DNA from: Microbacterium cremeum
GTDB taxonomy: Bacteria > Actinomycetota > Actinomycetes > Actinomycetales > Microbacteriaceae
DNA: 64,000 nucleotides
Assembly (NCBI RefSeq): GCF_015277855.1
Contig: NZ_CP063812.1
Location: forward strand, 248,001 to 312,000
Direction of reading: 5' to 3'
The position numbers and the translations under genes were made by a program. A model generated the notes under the pieces. It made no database searches and was not told the DNA's origin. It saw only the letters and a list, made by a program, of their open reading frames with translations. Numbering within the stretch: position 1 is the first letter of the stretch; the number at the start of each line of letters is the position of its first letter. Positions 10,173-18,343 of this stretch are shown one piece after another.

Positions 10173-11288
10173 GTGACCGAGCCCACCGAGCCCACCGACG
10201 CCGCCGCGCCCGCCGAGCCGCCCGTCCTCGTCCGCGCGAGCGGCGGACTCGGGCGTCTCACGCTCAACCGGCCGCGCGCGATCAACGCGCTCGACCTCGA
10301 CATGATCCACCTGCTGCACGCCGCGCTCGACGACTGGGAGCACGACACCGAGGTCGACCTGGTCGTGCTCGACGGCGCGGGCGAGCGGGGGCTGTGCGCG
10401 GGCGGCGACGTGCGCGGCCTCGCCGAGCGGGTCAACGGCGGGCTCGCCGACGAGTCGTCGGTGTTCTTCCGCGACGAGTACGCGCTGAACGCCCGCATCG
10501 CCGAGTACCCCAAGCCGATCGTCGCGCTCGCCGACGGCATCACGATGGGCGGTGGCATCGGGCTGGCCGGCCACTCCGCGATCCGCATCGTCACCGAGCG
10601 CTCGAAGCTCGCGATGCCCGAGACCCGCATCGGCTTCACGCCCGACGTCGGCGGCACGTGGCTGCTCGCCCACGCGCCGGGCCGCCTGGGCGAGTACCTG
10701 GGGCTGACCGGCGCCACGATGGATGCCTCGGACGCGATCTACGCCGGATTCGCCGACCACTTCGTGCCCTCCGACAACCTCGACGGCCTCCGCGACGCGC
10801 TCGAGACTCGCGCAGATCCGTCGAGCCCCACCGAGCTCGTGCTGCTCTTCGACGAGACGCCGCCACCGCCGGCTCTCGCCGAGGCGCGCGCGTGGATCGA
10901 CGACGCGTTCGCCGCCGACACCGTGCCCGGCATCATCGAGCGGCTGCGGGAGCTGTCGGACTCCCGGTCGTTGAGTGAGCGCCAGCGAGACGAAACGCGC
11001 GCCACCGCCGACCTGCTCGGCGAACTGTCGCCGACGGGGCTCGCCGTGACGCTCGCGTCGGTGCGCCGCTCGCGCGAGCTGCCGGGGCTGCGCGATGCGC
11101 TCGCGCAGGAGTACGGGCTCGTCATGTGGTTCGCGACGAGCCAGCCCGACCTTCCCGAGGGCATCCGCGCGCAGGTCATCGACAAGGACCGCTCGCCGCG
11201 CTGGCAGCCGGCGACCCTGGCCGACCTGGATCCGCAGGTCGCGGCATCCGCCCTCGCCTTCCGGCACGACCCCCCGCTCTGGGACTGA
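10173..11288 (+). CDS. 3-hydroxyisobutyryl-CoA hydrolase (crotonase superfamily)
   Basis: Hydrolyses 3-hydroxyisobutyryl-CoA to 3-hydroxyisobutyrate in valine breakdown. Crotonase fold with LCAGGDVRGL (oxyanion hole), DGITMGGGIGL, and the HIBCH-specific MPETRIGFTPDVGG carrying the catalytic Glu and Asp. The C-terminal DKDRSPRWQP is also typical of HIBCH and absent from enoyl-CoA hydratases. The GTG start at 10173 gives 371 residues. At 10964-10999 a dispersed repeat is read in frame as SLSERQRDETR, in a loop before the C-terminal helices. The rest of the valine pathway lies far away at 60792-63865. Confidence 0.85.
   Translation: MTEPTEPTDAAAPAEPPVLVRASGGLGRLTLNRPRAINALDLDMIHLLHAALDDWEHDTEVDLVVLDGAGERGLCAGGDVRGLAERVNGGLADESSVFFRDEYALNARIAEYPKPIVALADGITMGGGIGLAGHSAIRIVTERSKLAMPETRIGFTPDVGGTWLLAHAPGRLGEYLGLTGATMDASDAIYAGFADHFVPSDNLDGLRDALETRADPSSPTELVLLFDETPPPPALAEARAWIDDAFAADTVPGIIERLRELSDSRSLSERQRDETRATADLLGELSPTGLAVTLASVRRSRELPGLRDALAQEYGLVMWFATSQPDLPEGIRAQVIDKDRSPRWQPATLADLDPQVAASALAFRHDPPLWD
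10964..10999 (+). repeat. GGTCGTTGAG-type repeat inside the hydrolase gene
   Basis: CCGGTCGTTGAGTGAGCG followed by CCAGCGAGACGAAACG is a single arm of the same repeat family as at 8702 and 46262, inserted without breaking the reading frame. Confidence 0.75.
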
Positions 11289-11299
11289 CGAGCGACGCC

Positions 11300-12133
11300 A
11301 TGACCGACGAAGAGCCGCACCGCCGCCGCGCCTACTCGATCGGCATCGCGGTCGACTGGTTCTTCTTCGTCTTCGCCGGCGTCGCGGCGCTGTGGCTCGC
11401 GTATCTCAGCCTCACTGAGACGTTCACGGTCGGATGGTGGGGCATCCCGTTCTTCATCGCGTTCTGGGTGCTGCTGGCGTACCTCGTGCTGCCTCGTCTG
11501 CACCGCATCCTCACGACGATCTACGTGCCCGACTACTTCATCGGCCGCACGCGCACCAGCGACGGCCTTCTCGGCGATCCGGTGAACCTCGCATTCCTCG
11601 GCACCGGGGAGCAGATCGAGACCGCCATGCGCAACGCCGGCTGGACGAAGGCCGACCCGGTGACGCTGGCGACGTCGTGGCGCATCATCACGTCGACCCT
11701 GACGCGCCGGAGCTATCACGAAGCCCCGGTGAGCCCGCTGTTCCTGTTCGGCCACCAGCAGGACTTCGCCTACCAGCAGGAGGTCGACGGCAACCCCGCG
11801 CAGCGCCACCACGTGCGGTTCTGGCGCTGCCCCGACGGCTGGCTGCTGCCGGGCGGTCGGCGCGTCGACTGGCTCGCCGCGGGCACCTTCGACACCAGCG
11901 TCGGGCTGTCGCTGTTCACGCTGCAGGTCACCCACCGCATCGACGCCGACACCGACGTCGAGCGCGACCACATCGTGCAGACGGTGACGGATGCCGACCC
12001 CCGCGTGGCCGTGGACGTCATCGCCGACTTCGCCACCGGCTATCACGCGCGCAACGGCGGCGGCGACAGCATCCGCACCGACGGCGACCTGCCCATCGTC
12101 GACGTGCGCGCGGTCGAGGCGGTGACGGCATGA
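11300..12133 (+). CDS. Membrane protein with LssY C-terminal-like domain
   Basis: A 277-residue protein with two N-terminal transmembrane helices (about 15-37 and 48-68), then a soluble domain with the phrases GDPVNLAFLGT, AMRNAGWTKADP and HHVRFW, which characterise the LssY_C domain. The role of that domain is not established. The start lies 12 bases after the hydrolase stop, and the stop overlaps the next ATG (ATGA), so it is cotranscribed with its neighbours. Confidence 0.75.
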   Translation: MTDEEPHRRRAYSIGIAVDWFFFVFAGVAALWLAYLSLTETFTVGWWGIPFFIAFWVLLAYLVLPRLHRILTTIYVPDYFIGRTRTSDGLLGDPVNLAFLGTGEQIETAMRNAGWTKADPVTLATSWRIITSTLTRRSYHEAPVSPLFLFGHQQDFAYQQEVDGNPAQRHHVRFWRCPDGWLLPGGRRVDWLAAGTFDTSVGLSLFTLQVTHRIDADTDVERDHIVQTVTDADPRVAVDVIADFATGYHARNGGGDSIRTDGDLPIVDVRAVEAVTA

Positions 12134-12678
12134 AGGACGAACGCGCGAGCACAGGCGAGGCGCAGACCCCGGTGCCAAACAAGCGGCCGGCATTCGAGCC
12201 TCCTGGGCGGCTGCTGAAGCCGACGGGGTACCACCCCGACATGCGCCGGCCGCCGACGATCGTGGCCGGGTCGGCGCTCGTGCTGCTGCGCGTGCTGGCC
12301 GGCGTCGCCGTGCTCGCGGGCATCGCGACCGGGTGGGACGCGATCCTCGCCGACCCCGACTCCGTGCTCGACGGCTTCGACCCCAGCCCGGCGGGGTCGC
12401 AGGCGGCGCTGTGGTTCGTGGTCGCGGCGGGCAGCACGGTGCTGCTCATCGACCTGATGCTCGCGGTCTTCGTGTTCCGCGGGCACAACTGGGCCCGCGT
12501 GATCGTCATGATCATCGCGGTCGGGTCGATCAGCACGTCGTTCTTCGCATGGTGGGCGCAGGGTCAGGAGATCAAGGTCGAGACCACGTTCCTGTCGCTG
12601 AGCCTCGACATCCTGCTGCTGCTCGCGCTGTCGAGCCGCAGCGCGGCCGCCTACGCGCGCCGCCACGAGAGGCGCTGA
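12130..12678 (+). CDS. Four-helix membrane protein of unknown function
   Basis: A 182-residue protein with a cytoplasmic N-terminal stretch of about 40 residues and four predicted transmembrane helices (about 45-65, 92-112, 120-140 and 155-172). The C-terminus is Arg-rich (AYARRHERR), consistent with a positive-inside end. It overlaps the LssY_C-like gene by four bases, so the two may form a membrane complex. I do not recognise a family. Confidence 0.7.
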   Translation: MKDERASTGEAQTPVPNKRPAFEPPGRLLKPTGYHPDMRRPPTIVAGSALVLLRVLAGVAVLAGIATGWDAILADPDSVLDGFDPSPAGSQAALWFVVAAGSTVLLIDLMLAVFVFRGHNWARVIVMIIAVGSISTSFFAWWAQGQEIKVETTFLSLSLDILLLLALSSRSAAAYARRHERR

Positions 12679-12743
12679 GCCCGCGCGCGGGCAGGTGTCG
12701 TAGCCTGGATCCCGCTGTGAATCGCTGACGCCGGGGAGGGTGC

Positions 12744-13670
12744 GTGTTCGACAGTCCGCTGTCGGCTTCGGCCTACGAGGTGCTCATGGTCGAGCCCGAG
12801 GCCGACGACGAGACCCTCCGCAAGGCGTACCGCCTGCGGCTGCGGCAGACCCACCCCGACACCGGGGGCGATGCCGCCCTGTTCGTCCAGGTGCAGCGGG
12901 CCTGGGAGCTCATCGGCACGCCCGAGGCCCGCGCCGCCTACGACCGCGGTCACGGGTTCGGTGAGGCACAGGCGCCGGAGTGGTCGGGTTGGCGGCCGCC
13001 GGCGGCGCGCACCGACACGCGTCCGCGCGCACGCTCGTACGGGCATCCCGGCGGCTGGCGTCGTGAGAGATACCTGGCGCTGATCCGCGAATGGGCCGGC
13101 CGCGGCGTGACGATCGAGGACCCCTACGATCCCGCCCTCGTGCGCTCGGCCCCGCACCACCTGCGACGCCTCCTCGCCGACGCGCTCGCCGAGGAGGCCA
13201 CCGCCCGCATCGTGGCCGACCTCGGCATGGGGTACACCGTGTGGCACGATGTGGCCGCCGCGGGACGGGGCGCCGACCCCGAGGCGAAGATCGACCACAT
13301 CGTGCTCGGCCCGAGCGGGCTCTACGGCGTGCTGTCGGAGGACTTCGGCGGGCCGGTGCGGGTACGCCGCGGGGAGTTCGCCGGCGACGCGGTGCCGGGT
13401 GCACCGATCGCCGAGCTGCTCGCCGGCATGCGCGCGGTGTCCCGCGCCGCCGGCGTGCGCTTCAGCGGTGCGATCGTGGTGCTCCCCGACGAGGACGTGC
13501 TCGAGCCCATCGCCGAGCTCGGCAAGGTGCGGGGCGTCCGGGTCGCCGTGGTCTCGCGCAGCGCGCTGGCCACGGTCCTGCGGCGCGGCATCACCGGCGC
13601 CCGCGACATCGGGGGCAACGAGGTCTTCGACTACCGCACGCGCCTGCAGCAGACCGTGCGCTTCGCGTAG
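12744..13670 (+). CDS. J-domain protein with a NERD-like C-terminal domain
   Basis: Residues 5-65 form a DnaJ J-domain with the essential HPD loop (RQTHPDTGGD), suggesting it recruits DnaK. No Gly/Phe or zinc-finger region follows. The C-terminal half contains EAKIDHIVLGPSGLYGV, the opening of a nuclease-related (NERD) fold. The catalytic (D/E)xK strand is changed to LSEDFGG, so nuclease activity is doubtful. A GGGGAGGG ribosome site supports the GTG start; length 308 residues. Confidence 0.75.
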   Translation: MFDSPLSASAYEVLMVEPEADDETLRKAYRLRLRQTHPDTGGDAALFVQVQRAWELIGTPEARAAYDRGHGFGEAQAPEWSGWRPPAARTDTRPRARSYGHPGGWRRERYLALIREWAGRGVTIEDPYDPALVRSAPHHLRRLLADALAEEATARIVADLGMGYTVWHDVAAAGRGADPEAKIDHIVLGPSGLYGVLSEDFGGPVRVRRGEFAGDAVPGAPIAELLAGMRAVSRAAGVRFSGAIVVLPDEDVLEPIAELGKVRGVRVAVVSRSALATVLRRGITGARDIGGNEVFDYRTRLQQTVRFA

Positions 13671-13682
13671 CCGGAGCCGGGC

Positions 13683-14360
13683 TCACGCACCGCGCGCCTC
13701 ACGCAGCCAGCTCTCGATGCCGGCGATGTGGACCTGAGCGGCGGAGGAGGCCAGCTCGATGTCGTGCGCGGCGATCGCGTCGAGGATGGCTCGGTGCTCG
13801 GCGAGGGTGCGCTCGATGACGCCCGCCTGAGTGAGGCCCCGCCACACGCGTGCGCGGATCGTCTGGCTGGTGAGGCTCTCGAGCAGGCTCGCGAGGTACG
13901 CGTTGCCGGCGAGCCGGGCGATGGTGCTGTGGAATCGCACGTCGTGCTCGACCAGCGACTCGATGTCGGTGTCGGGCGCGACGGCGGCGATATCCGCACT
14001 CAGCGCAGCGACATCGTCGTCGCCCGCCACCTGCGCCGCAAGCCCGGTCGCGTGCGACTCGAGCACCCGGCGCACCGCGAAGATCTCGAGCAGCGAGTCG
14101 TCGTCGTGCAGGTCGACGACGAACGAGATCGCCTCGAGGAGCAGTCCCGGTTCGAGACTGGTGACGTAGGTGCCGTCGCCGCGGCGCACGTCCAGCACCC
14201 GCATCACCTCGAGGGCCTTCACCGCTTCCCGCATCGAGTTCCGCGAGAGTCCGAGGCGCTCGGCGAGGTCCTTCTCGGGCGGGAGCCGCGACCCGGGAGA
14301 CAGCTCGCCGCTGACGATCATGCTCTTGATCTTCTGGATCGCCTCGTCGGTCACAGCCAC
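13683..14360 (-). CDS. GntR/FCD-family regulator of the L-fucose-type acid pathway
   Basis: A winged-helix GntR domain (about 1-70, with LPPEKDLAERLGLSRNSMREA) is joined to an all-helical FCD ligand domain whose metal/ligand histidines are visible (HDVRFH, EHRAI, VHIAGIE). Length 225 residues. The GTG at 14360 is preferred because a TATGAT -10 box (14372-14367) puts transcription start at or next to it, so the message is probably leaderless. An ACATCGGATGT palindrome sits just upstream of that -10 box and recurs before the dehydratase/hydrolase promoters, so the protein probably represses itself and the pathway until a sugar-acid ligand binds. Confidence 0.88.
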   Translation of the reverse strand: MAVTDEAIQKIKSMIVSGELSPGSRLPPEKDLAERLGLSRNSMREAVKALEVMRVLDVRRGDGTYVTSLEPGLLLEAISFVVDLHDDDSLLEIFAVRRVLESHATGLAAQVAGDDDVAALSADIAAVAPDTDIESLVEHDVRFHSTIARLAGNAYLASLLESLTSQTIRARVWRGLTQAGVIERTLAEHRAILDAIAAHDIELASSAAQVHIAGIESWLREARGA

Positions 14361-14373
14361 GCGCCCATCATAG

Positions 14374-14384
14374 ACATCGGATGT
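14374..14384. promoter_or_regulatory. Operator ACATCGGATGT upstream of the GntR gene
   Basis: Perfect 11-base palindrome (ACATC-G-GATGT) lying directly upstream of the regulator's TATGAT -10 box, within ATAGACATCGGATGT. An identical 15-base word occurs at 16981-16995. Confidence 0.8.
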
Positions 14385-14436
14385 CACGGGCGAGAGGCGC
14401 CGCTTCCGTTCGGCCTCGCACGACAGAATGGTCCCC

Positions 14437-15285
14437 ATGCGAGTCGTGGACGCACACCTTCACCTGTGGGACCCGGGCGTCTTGTCGTACGACTGGCTGC
14501 CCGGGCCGCTGATCCGACCATTCGGCCCGGCTGAGCTCGAGGCGGCGGTGGGTGAGGAGCCGGACGCCGAGTACGAGTTCGTGTTCGTGCAGGCCGAGTG
14601 CGCCCCGGATCAGTCCATCGCCGAGGTGGACTGGGTCGTGTCGCTCGCGCCGCGCGTGCGGGCGCGGGGCATCGTCGCGCGCGCTCCGCTCGAAGATCCG
14701 GCGGCGACTGCGGCGCATCTTGCGGCGTTCGCCGAACGACAGCTCGTCGTCGGCGTGCGGCGGCTGCTGCAGTCGGAGCCCGCCGGATTCTCGGCGACCG
14801 CGGCGTTCCGCGAATCGGCGCGCGCCGTGGCATCCGCGGGTCTCGTCTTCGACGCCTGCGTGCGCTGGGGGCAGCTCCCCGACGTGGTCGCGCTCGCCGA
14901 CGCGGTTCCCGGACTCACCATCGTCCTCGACCACGTCGGGAAGCCCGAGGTCGGCGAGGCCGCGGGGACGGGCCGCGTCGCGAGGATGCCGTGGGCCGAG
15001 TCGTTGCAGGAGCTCGCGCGGCGGCCGAACGTCGTGTGCAAGCTCTCGGGACTGCCGGCGGAGGCGACCGACGGCTGGACCGACGCCCAGGTGCGGCCGT
15101 TCCTCGACGTCGCGCTGGACGCCTTCGGGCCCGATCGGCTGCTCTTCGGCAGCGACTGGCCGGTGTCCGCACCGTACCGGCGATGGGTGCAGACCGTCGT
15201 GACGTGGCTCGACGAGCACCTGGATGAGTCCGGGCGCGACGCGGTCCTCGCGGCGAACGCCGAGCGTGTCTACCGTCTGCGCTGA
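14437..15285 (+). CDS. Amidohydrolase-family sugar lactonase
   Basis: TIM-barrel amidohydrolase_2 enzyme of 282 residues that most likely opens L-fucono- or L-rhamnono-lactone. The metal-binding DAHLHLW is right at the N-terminus; a VLDHVGKP strand and the terminal GSDWPVSAPY with the catalytic Asp complete the set. The ATG at 14437 is preferred over 14428: a CAGAAT -10-like box at 14424-14429 would place transcription start on this ATG, and the HxH motif then begins at residue 6. It diverges from the regulator and is convergent with the dehydrogenase, five bases from its end. Confidence 0.82.
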   Translation: MRVVDAHLHLWDPGVLSYDWLPGPLIRPFGPAELEAAVGEEPDAEYEFVFVQAECAPDQSIAEVDWVVSLAPRVRARGIVARAPLEDPAATAAHLAAFAERQLVVGVRRLLQSEPAGFSATAAFRESARAVASAGLVFDACVRWGQLPDVVALADAVPGLTIVLDHVGKPEVGEAAGTGRVARMPWAESLQELARRPNVVCKLSGLPAEATDGWTDAQVRPFLDVALDAFGPDRLLFGSDWPVSAPYRRWVQTVVTWLDEHLDESGRDAVLAANAERVYRLR

Positions 15286-15289
15286 GCCG

Positions 15290-16066
15290 TCAGGATGCCG
15301 ACGGGCGCAGGCGGAGCGCCGACATCCCGCCGTCGACTTCGATGCAGGTGCCGGTCGTCGATCCCGACCGGGGGCTGACGAGGTACAGCACGGCGCCGGC
15401 GACCTCGTCCGCCGTGACCAGGCGTCCATGCGGCTGGCGCGCCTCGAGGGCGGCACGCTCGGCCGCGGGATCCGGGGCGCCGTCGAGCAGCCGGGCGACC
15501 CACGGCGTGTCGGCGGTGCCGGGGTTCACCGCGTTGACGCGGATCCCCTCGCGCAGGTGGTCGGCCGCCATCGCCCGCGTGAGCGAGAGGACTGCGCCCT
15601 TCGACGCGCTGTAGAGCGCGCGCCGGGGGAGCCCGGCGGTCGCGGCGATCGACGAGGTGTTGCAGATGGCTGCGGCAGGCGAGCGGCGCAGCCAGGGCAG
15701 CGCGGCCGCCGTGACGCGAGCGATGCCCGTCACATTGATCGACAGCACGCGCGCCCACTCGTCGTCGTCGTTCGCGGCGATGTCACCCTGTGCGCCGACG
15801 CCGGCGTTGTTGACCAGGATGTCGATGCGGCCGAAGCGGTCTGCCACCTCGGAGATCGCCCGTTCGACTCCCGAACGGTCCGAGACGTCCGCCGCGACGG
15901 CGGCGAACCGCGGGTCGGCGGACGACGGGTCGCGGTCGAGGACCGCGACGCGCGCGCCGGCGGCGTGAAGGGCGGCCGCGATCGCGGCGCCGATCCCCGA
16001 CGCGCCCCCGGTCACGACGGCGACGAGGCCGTCGAGGTCGCCTCGAGCGGCGGCATCCGTCGTCAT
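15290..16066 (-). CDS. Short-chain dehydrogenase of the sugar-acid pathway
   Basis: Classical SDR of 258 residues: TGGASGIG cofactor motif, NNAG, catalytic Ser…YxxxK (YSASK), and an NPGTADTP loop. The D of AVLDRD at the end of strand 2 indicates NAD preference. By its place between the hydrolase and lactonase genes it probably oxidises 2-keto-3-deoxy-L-fuconate to the 2,4-diketo acid; it could instead act on the sugar itself. The ATG overlaps the hydrolase stop (ATGA). Confidence 0.82.
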   Translation of the reverse strand: MTTDAAARGDLDGLVAVVTGGASGIGAAIAAALHAAGARVAVLDRDPSSADPRFAAVAADVSDRSGVERAISEVADRFGRIDILVNNAGVGAQGDIAANDDDEWARVLSINVTGIARVTAAALPWLRRSPAAAICNTSSIAATAGLPRRALYSASKGAVLSLTRAMAADHLREGIRVNAVNPGTADTPWVARLLDGAPDPAAERAALEARQPHGRLVTADEVAGAVLYLVSPRSGSTTGTCIEVDGGMSALRLRPSAS

Positions 16067-16923
16067 GACTGCGCCTCCCACGCGACGAATCGCTGCCGCT
16101 GAGCGCCGAGCGCGTCGATCTCGATGTCGACGACGTCACCGGGTGCGAGGTAGGGGAACCGGCCCGACAGTGCGACGCCTTCGGGGGTCCCGGTCAGGAC
16201 GAGGTCGCCGGGCTCGAGCGCGAGGAACTGCGACAGATGCCACACGATGTGGTCGACGGGGAAGATCATGTCGGCCGTGGACGAGTCCTGGCGGGGTTCG
16301 CCGTTGACATGACTGCGCAGGCGGAGCGCTCGCGGATCGACCTCCTCCGGAGTGACGAGCCACGGTCCGGTCGGGTTGAAGCCCGGCGCGCACTTTCCCT
16401 TCGACCACTGGCCGCCCGATTGCTCGAGCTGAAAGGTGCGCTCCGACACGTCGTTCACGGCGACGTACCCGACGATGTGCGACGCGGCATCGGTCGGGGA
16501 GTCGAGGTACGACGCGCGGCGTCCGATGACGACGCCGAGTTCGACCTCCCAATCCGTCTTCGTGCTGCCGCGAGGGATGGTGACCGCGTCGTGCGGCCCG
16601 ACGACCGTGTTCGGCGTCTTCAGGAACATCACCGGCACGCTCGGCGGCGCCGAGCCCGATTCGGCGGCGTGGGCCGCGTAGTTCATGCCGATGCAGACCA
16701 CCGCGCCCGGGCGGGCGATCGGGGCGCCGACACGCAACGATCCGGCGGAGGGCAACTCAGGCAGGAGCCCGGCGGCGATCGCCGCGGACGTGCGGCCGAC
16801 GGGGTCGTCGGCGAGGAACGGGCCGTCTACATCGGATGTGACGGGGCGTAGATCGAGATGCCGATCACCATCGATGACGACGGGGATCTCGCTTCCATGC
16901 TCGCCGAGACGCGCGAACTTCAT
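16063..16923 (-). CDS. Fumarylacetoacetate-hydrolase-family enzyme (2,4-diketo-3-deoxy-L-fuconate hydrolase likely)
   Basis: A 286-residue FAH-fold protein. The metal site residues are visible in the D-W-E-V-E-L-G-V-V-I segment, and the lid/start of the catalytic domain in VCIGMNYAAHA. Family members cleave C-C bonds in 2,4-diketo acids; here the product would be pyruvate plus L-lactate. Two AGGAGAATC ribosome sites lie in tandem before the ATG. Another ACATCGGATGT operator word lies within its 5-prime coding region (codons V-T-S-D-V). First gene of the minus-strand pair, divergent from the dehydratase. Confidence 0.85.
   Translation of the reverse strand: MKFARLGEHGSEIPVVIDGDRHLDLRPVTSDVDGPFLADDPVGRTSAAIAAGLLPELPSAGSLRVGAPIARPGAVVCIGMNYAAHAAESGSAPPSVPVMFLKTPNTVVGPHDAVTIPRGSTKTDWEVELGVVIGRRASYLDSPTDAASHIVGYVAVNDVSERTFQLEQSGGQWSKGKCAPGFNPTGPWLVTPEEVDPRALRLRSHVNGEPRQDSSTADMIFPVDHIVWHLSQFLALEPGDLVLTGTPEGVALSGRFPYLAPGDVVDIEIDALGAQRQRFVAWEAQS
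16829..16839. promoter_or_regulatory. Intragenic ACATCGGATGT operator word
   Basis: Exact copy of the 11-base palindrome inside the start of the hydrolase gene, about 150 bases from the copy at 16985. A second site downstream of a promoter could permit DNA looping by the FCD regulator or block elongation. Confidence 0.6.
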
Positions 16924-16972
16924 GATTCTCCTGGATTCTCCTGGGTAGTGCCGCGTCGGTCCACCGACGTGA

Positions 16973-17002
16973 TTGACAGTATAGACATCGGATGTTTACG
17001 CT
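16973..17002 (+). promoter_or_regulatory. Promoter of the dehydratase with an embedded operator
   Basis: TTGACA (16973-16978) and TACGCT (16997-17002) are spaced 18 bases, and the ACATCGGATGT operator (16985-16995) fills the spacer. On the opposite strand TATACT (16983-16978) offers a -10 box for the hydrolase gene, so one bound regulator would cover both divergent promoters. Confidence 0.75.
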
Positions 17003-17042
17003 ACGAGCGGTCCGACAGCGGGCCGCGAACCCAGGAGAGCCC

Positions 17043-18338
17043 GTGACCCGCATCGTCGCGTTCGAGACGACAGACATCCGCTTCCCGACATCGCTGAGCC
17101 TCGACGGTTCCGACGCGATGAATCCCGATCCCGACTACTCCGCCGCCTATCTGCGAATCGTGACGGATGCCGAGGACGACCTGTCCGGTCACTCCCTCGT
17201 ATTCACGATCGGCCGTGGCAACGACGTGCAGGTGGCAGCGCTGGGGGTGCTCGCCGCACGTCTGGTCGGGCGGGAGCTCGAGCCTCTCCTCGACGACATG
17301 GGTGCCGCCAACCGTGCGCTCATCGGCGACTCGCAGTTGCGGTGGCTCGGCCCGGAGAAGGGGGTCATGCACATGGCGATCGGGGCGGTGGTCAACGCCC
17401 TGTGGGACCTCAAGGCGAAGCAGGCGGGGCTCCCGCTGTGGCAGTTGCTCGCTCGCATGAGCCCGGAGGACCTGATCGGCCTCGTCGACTTCCGGTACCT
17501 GACGAACTCCCTCACACCCGAGGAGGCGCTCGAGATCCTCCGGACTGCCGAGCCCGGCCGGGCCGACCGGGAGCGGGAGCTTCTCGCGACGGGGTACCCG
17601 GCATACACGACGAGTCCCGGGTGGCTCGGCTACTCGGACGACAAGCTCGCGAGCCTGTGCCGCGAGGCCATCGCCGACGGGTTCGGGCAGATCAAGCTCA
17701 AGGTGGGCGCCGACCTCGAGGACGACATCCGCCGCTTGCGCATCGCCCGCGAGGTGTGCGGCCCGGACTTCCCGATCGCGATCGATGCGAACCAGCGCTG
17801 GGAGGTCGCGGAGGCGATCGCGTGGGTCAATGCGCTCGCCCCGTTCCAGCCGGCGTGGATCGAGGAGCCGACCAGCCCCGACGACGTCCTCGGCCATGCC
17901 GAGATCGCGCGCGGCGTCGCGCCGATCCGCGTGGCCACCGGCGAACACGCGCAGAACCGGGTGATCTTCAAGCAGCTGCTGCAGGCCCGAGCCATCGATG
18001 TCATGCAGATCGACGCCGTGCGGGTCGCGGGAGTCAACGAGAACATCGCGAACCTGCTGCTCGCGGCGAAGTACGGCATCCCGGTCTGTCCGCATGCGGG
18101 CGGCGTCGGACTGTGCGAGGCCGTGCAGCACCTCTCGATGTTCGACTTCGTGGCGGTCAGCGGTACTCGCGAGGGCCGGATGATCGAGTACGTCGACCAC
18201 TTGCACGAGCACTTCGTCGTCCCCACCGAGGTGCGAGAGGGCGTCTACGTCGCTCCGCTCGCCCCGGGCGCCGGCATGGAGATGAAGGCGGAGAGCCGAA
18301 TCGCACACGAGTGGGAGGCCGCCCGCGTCGCCGGCTGA
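17043..18338 (+). CDS. Enolase-superfamily L-fuconate dehydratase
   Basis: Dehydrates L-fuconate to 2-keto-3-deoxy-L-fuconate. The 431-residue length fits FucD (about 430-440). Enolase-superfamily residues are all visible: the KLK pair in QIKLKVG, the metal ligands in [14 protein letters not shown] and ATGEH, the general-base Asp of DVMQIDAVR and His of [11 protein letters not shown]. The GTG at 17043 follows an AGGAG site; the ATG at 16992 overlaps the promoter and operator and is rejected. It diverges from the hydrolase/dehydrogenase pair and shares their operator. Confidence 0.88.
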   Translation: MTRIVAFETTDIRFPTSLSLDGSDAMNPDPDYSAAYLRIVTDAEDDLSGHSLVFTIGRGNDVQVAALGVLAARLVGRELEPLLDDMGAANRALIGDSQLRWLGPEKGVMHMAIGAVVNALWDLKAKQAGLPLWQLLARMSPEDLIGLVDFRYLTNSLTPEEALEILRTAEPGRADRERELLATGYPAYTTSPGWLGYSDDKLASLCREAIADGFGQIKLKVGADLEDDIRRLRIAREVCGPDFPIAIDANQRWEVAEAIAWVNALAPFQPAWIEEPTSPDDVLGHAEIARGVAPIRVATGEHAQNRVIFKQLLQARAIDVMQIDAVRVAGVNENIANLLLAAKYGIPVCPHAGGVGLCEAVQHLSMFDFVAVSGTREGRMIEYVDHLHEHFVVPTEVREGVYVAPLAPGAGMEMKAESRIAHEWEAARVAG

Positions 18339-18343
18339 CGAGG

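Noticed and set aside
16992..17042. ATG start for the fuconate dehydratase
   Set aside because: It overlaps the operator and -10 box; GTG 17043 follows AGGAG.
17064..17075. A fourth ACATCGGATGT-like word (AGACATCCGC) in the dehydratase gene
   Set aside because: Only half of the palindrome is present.
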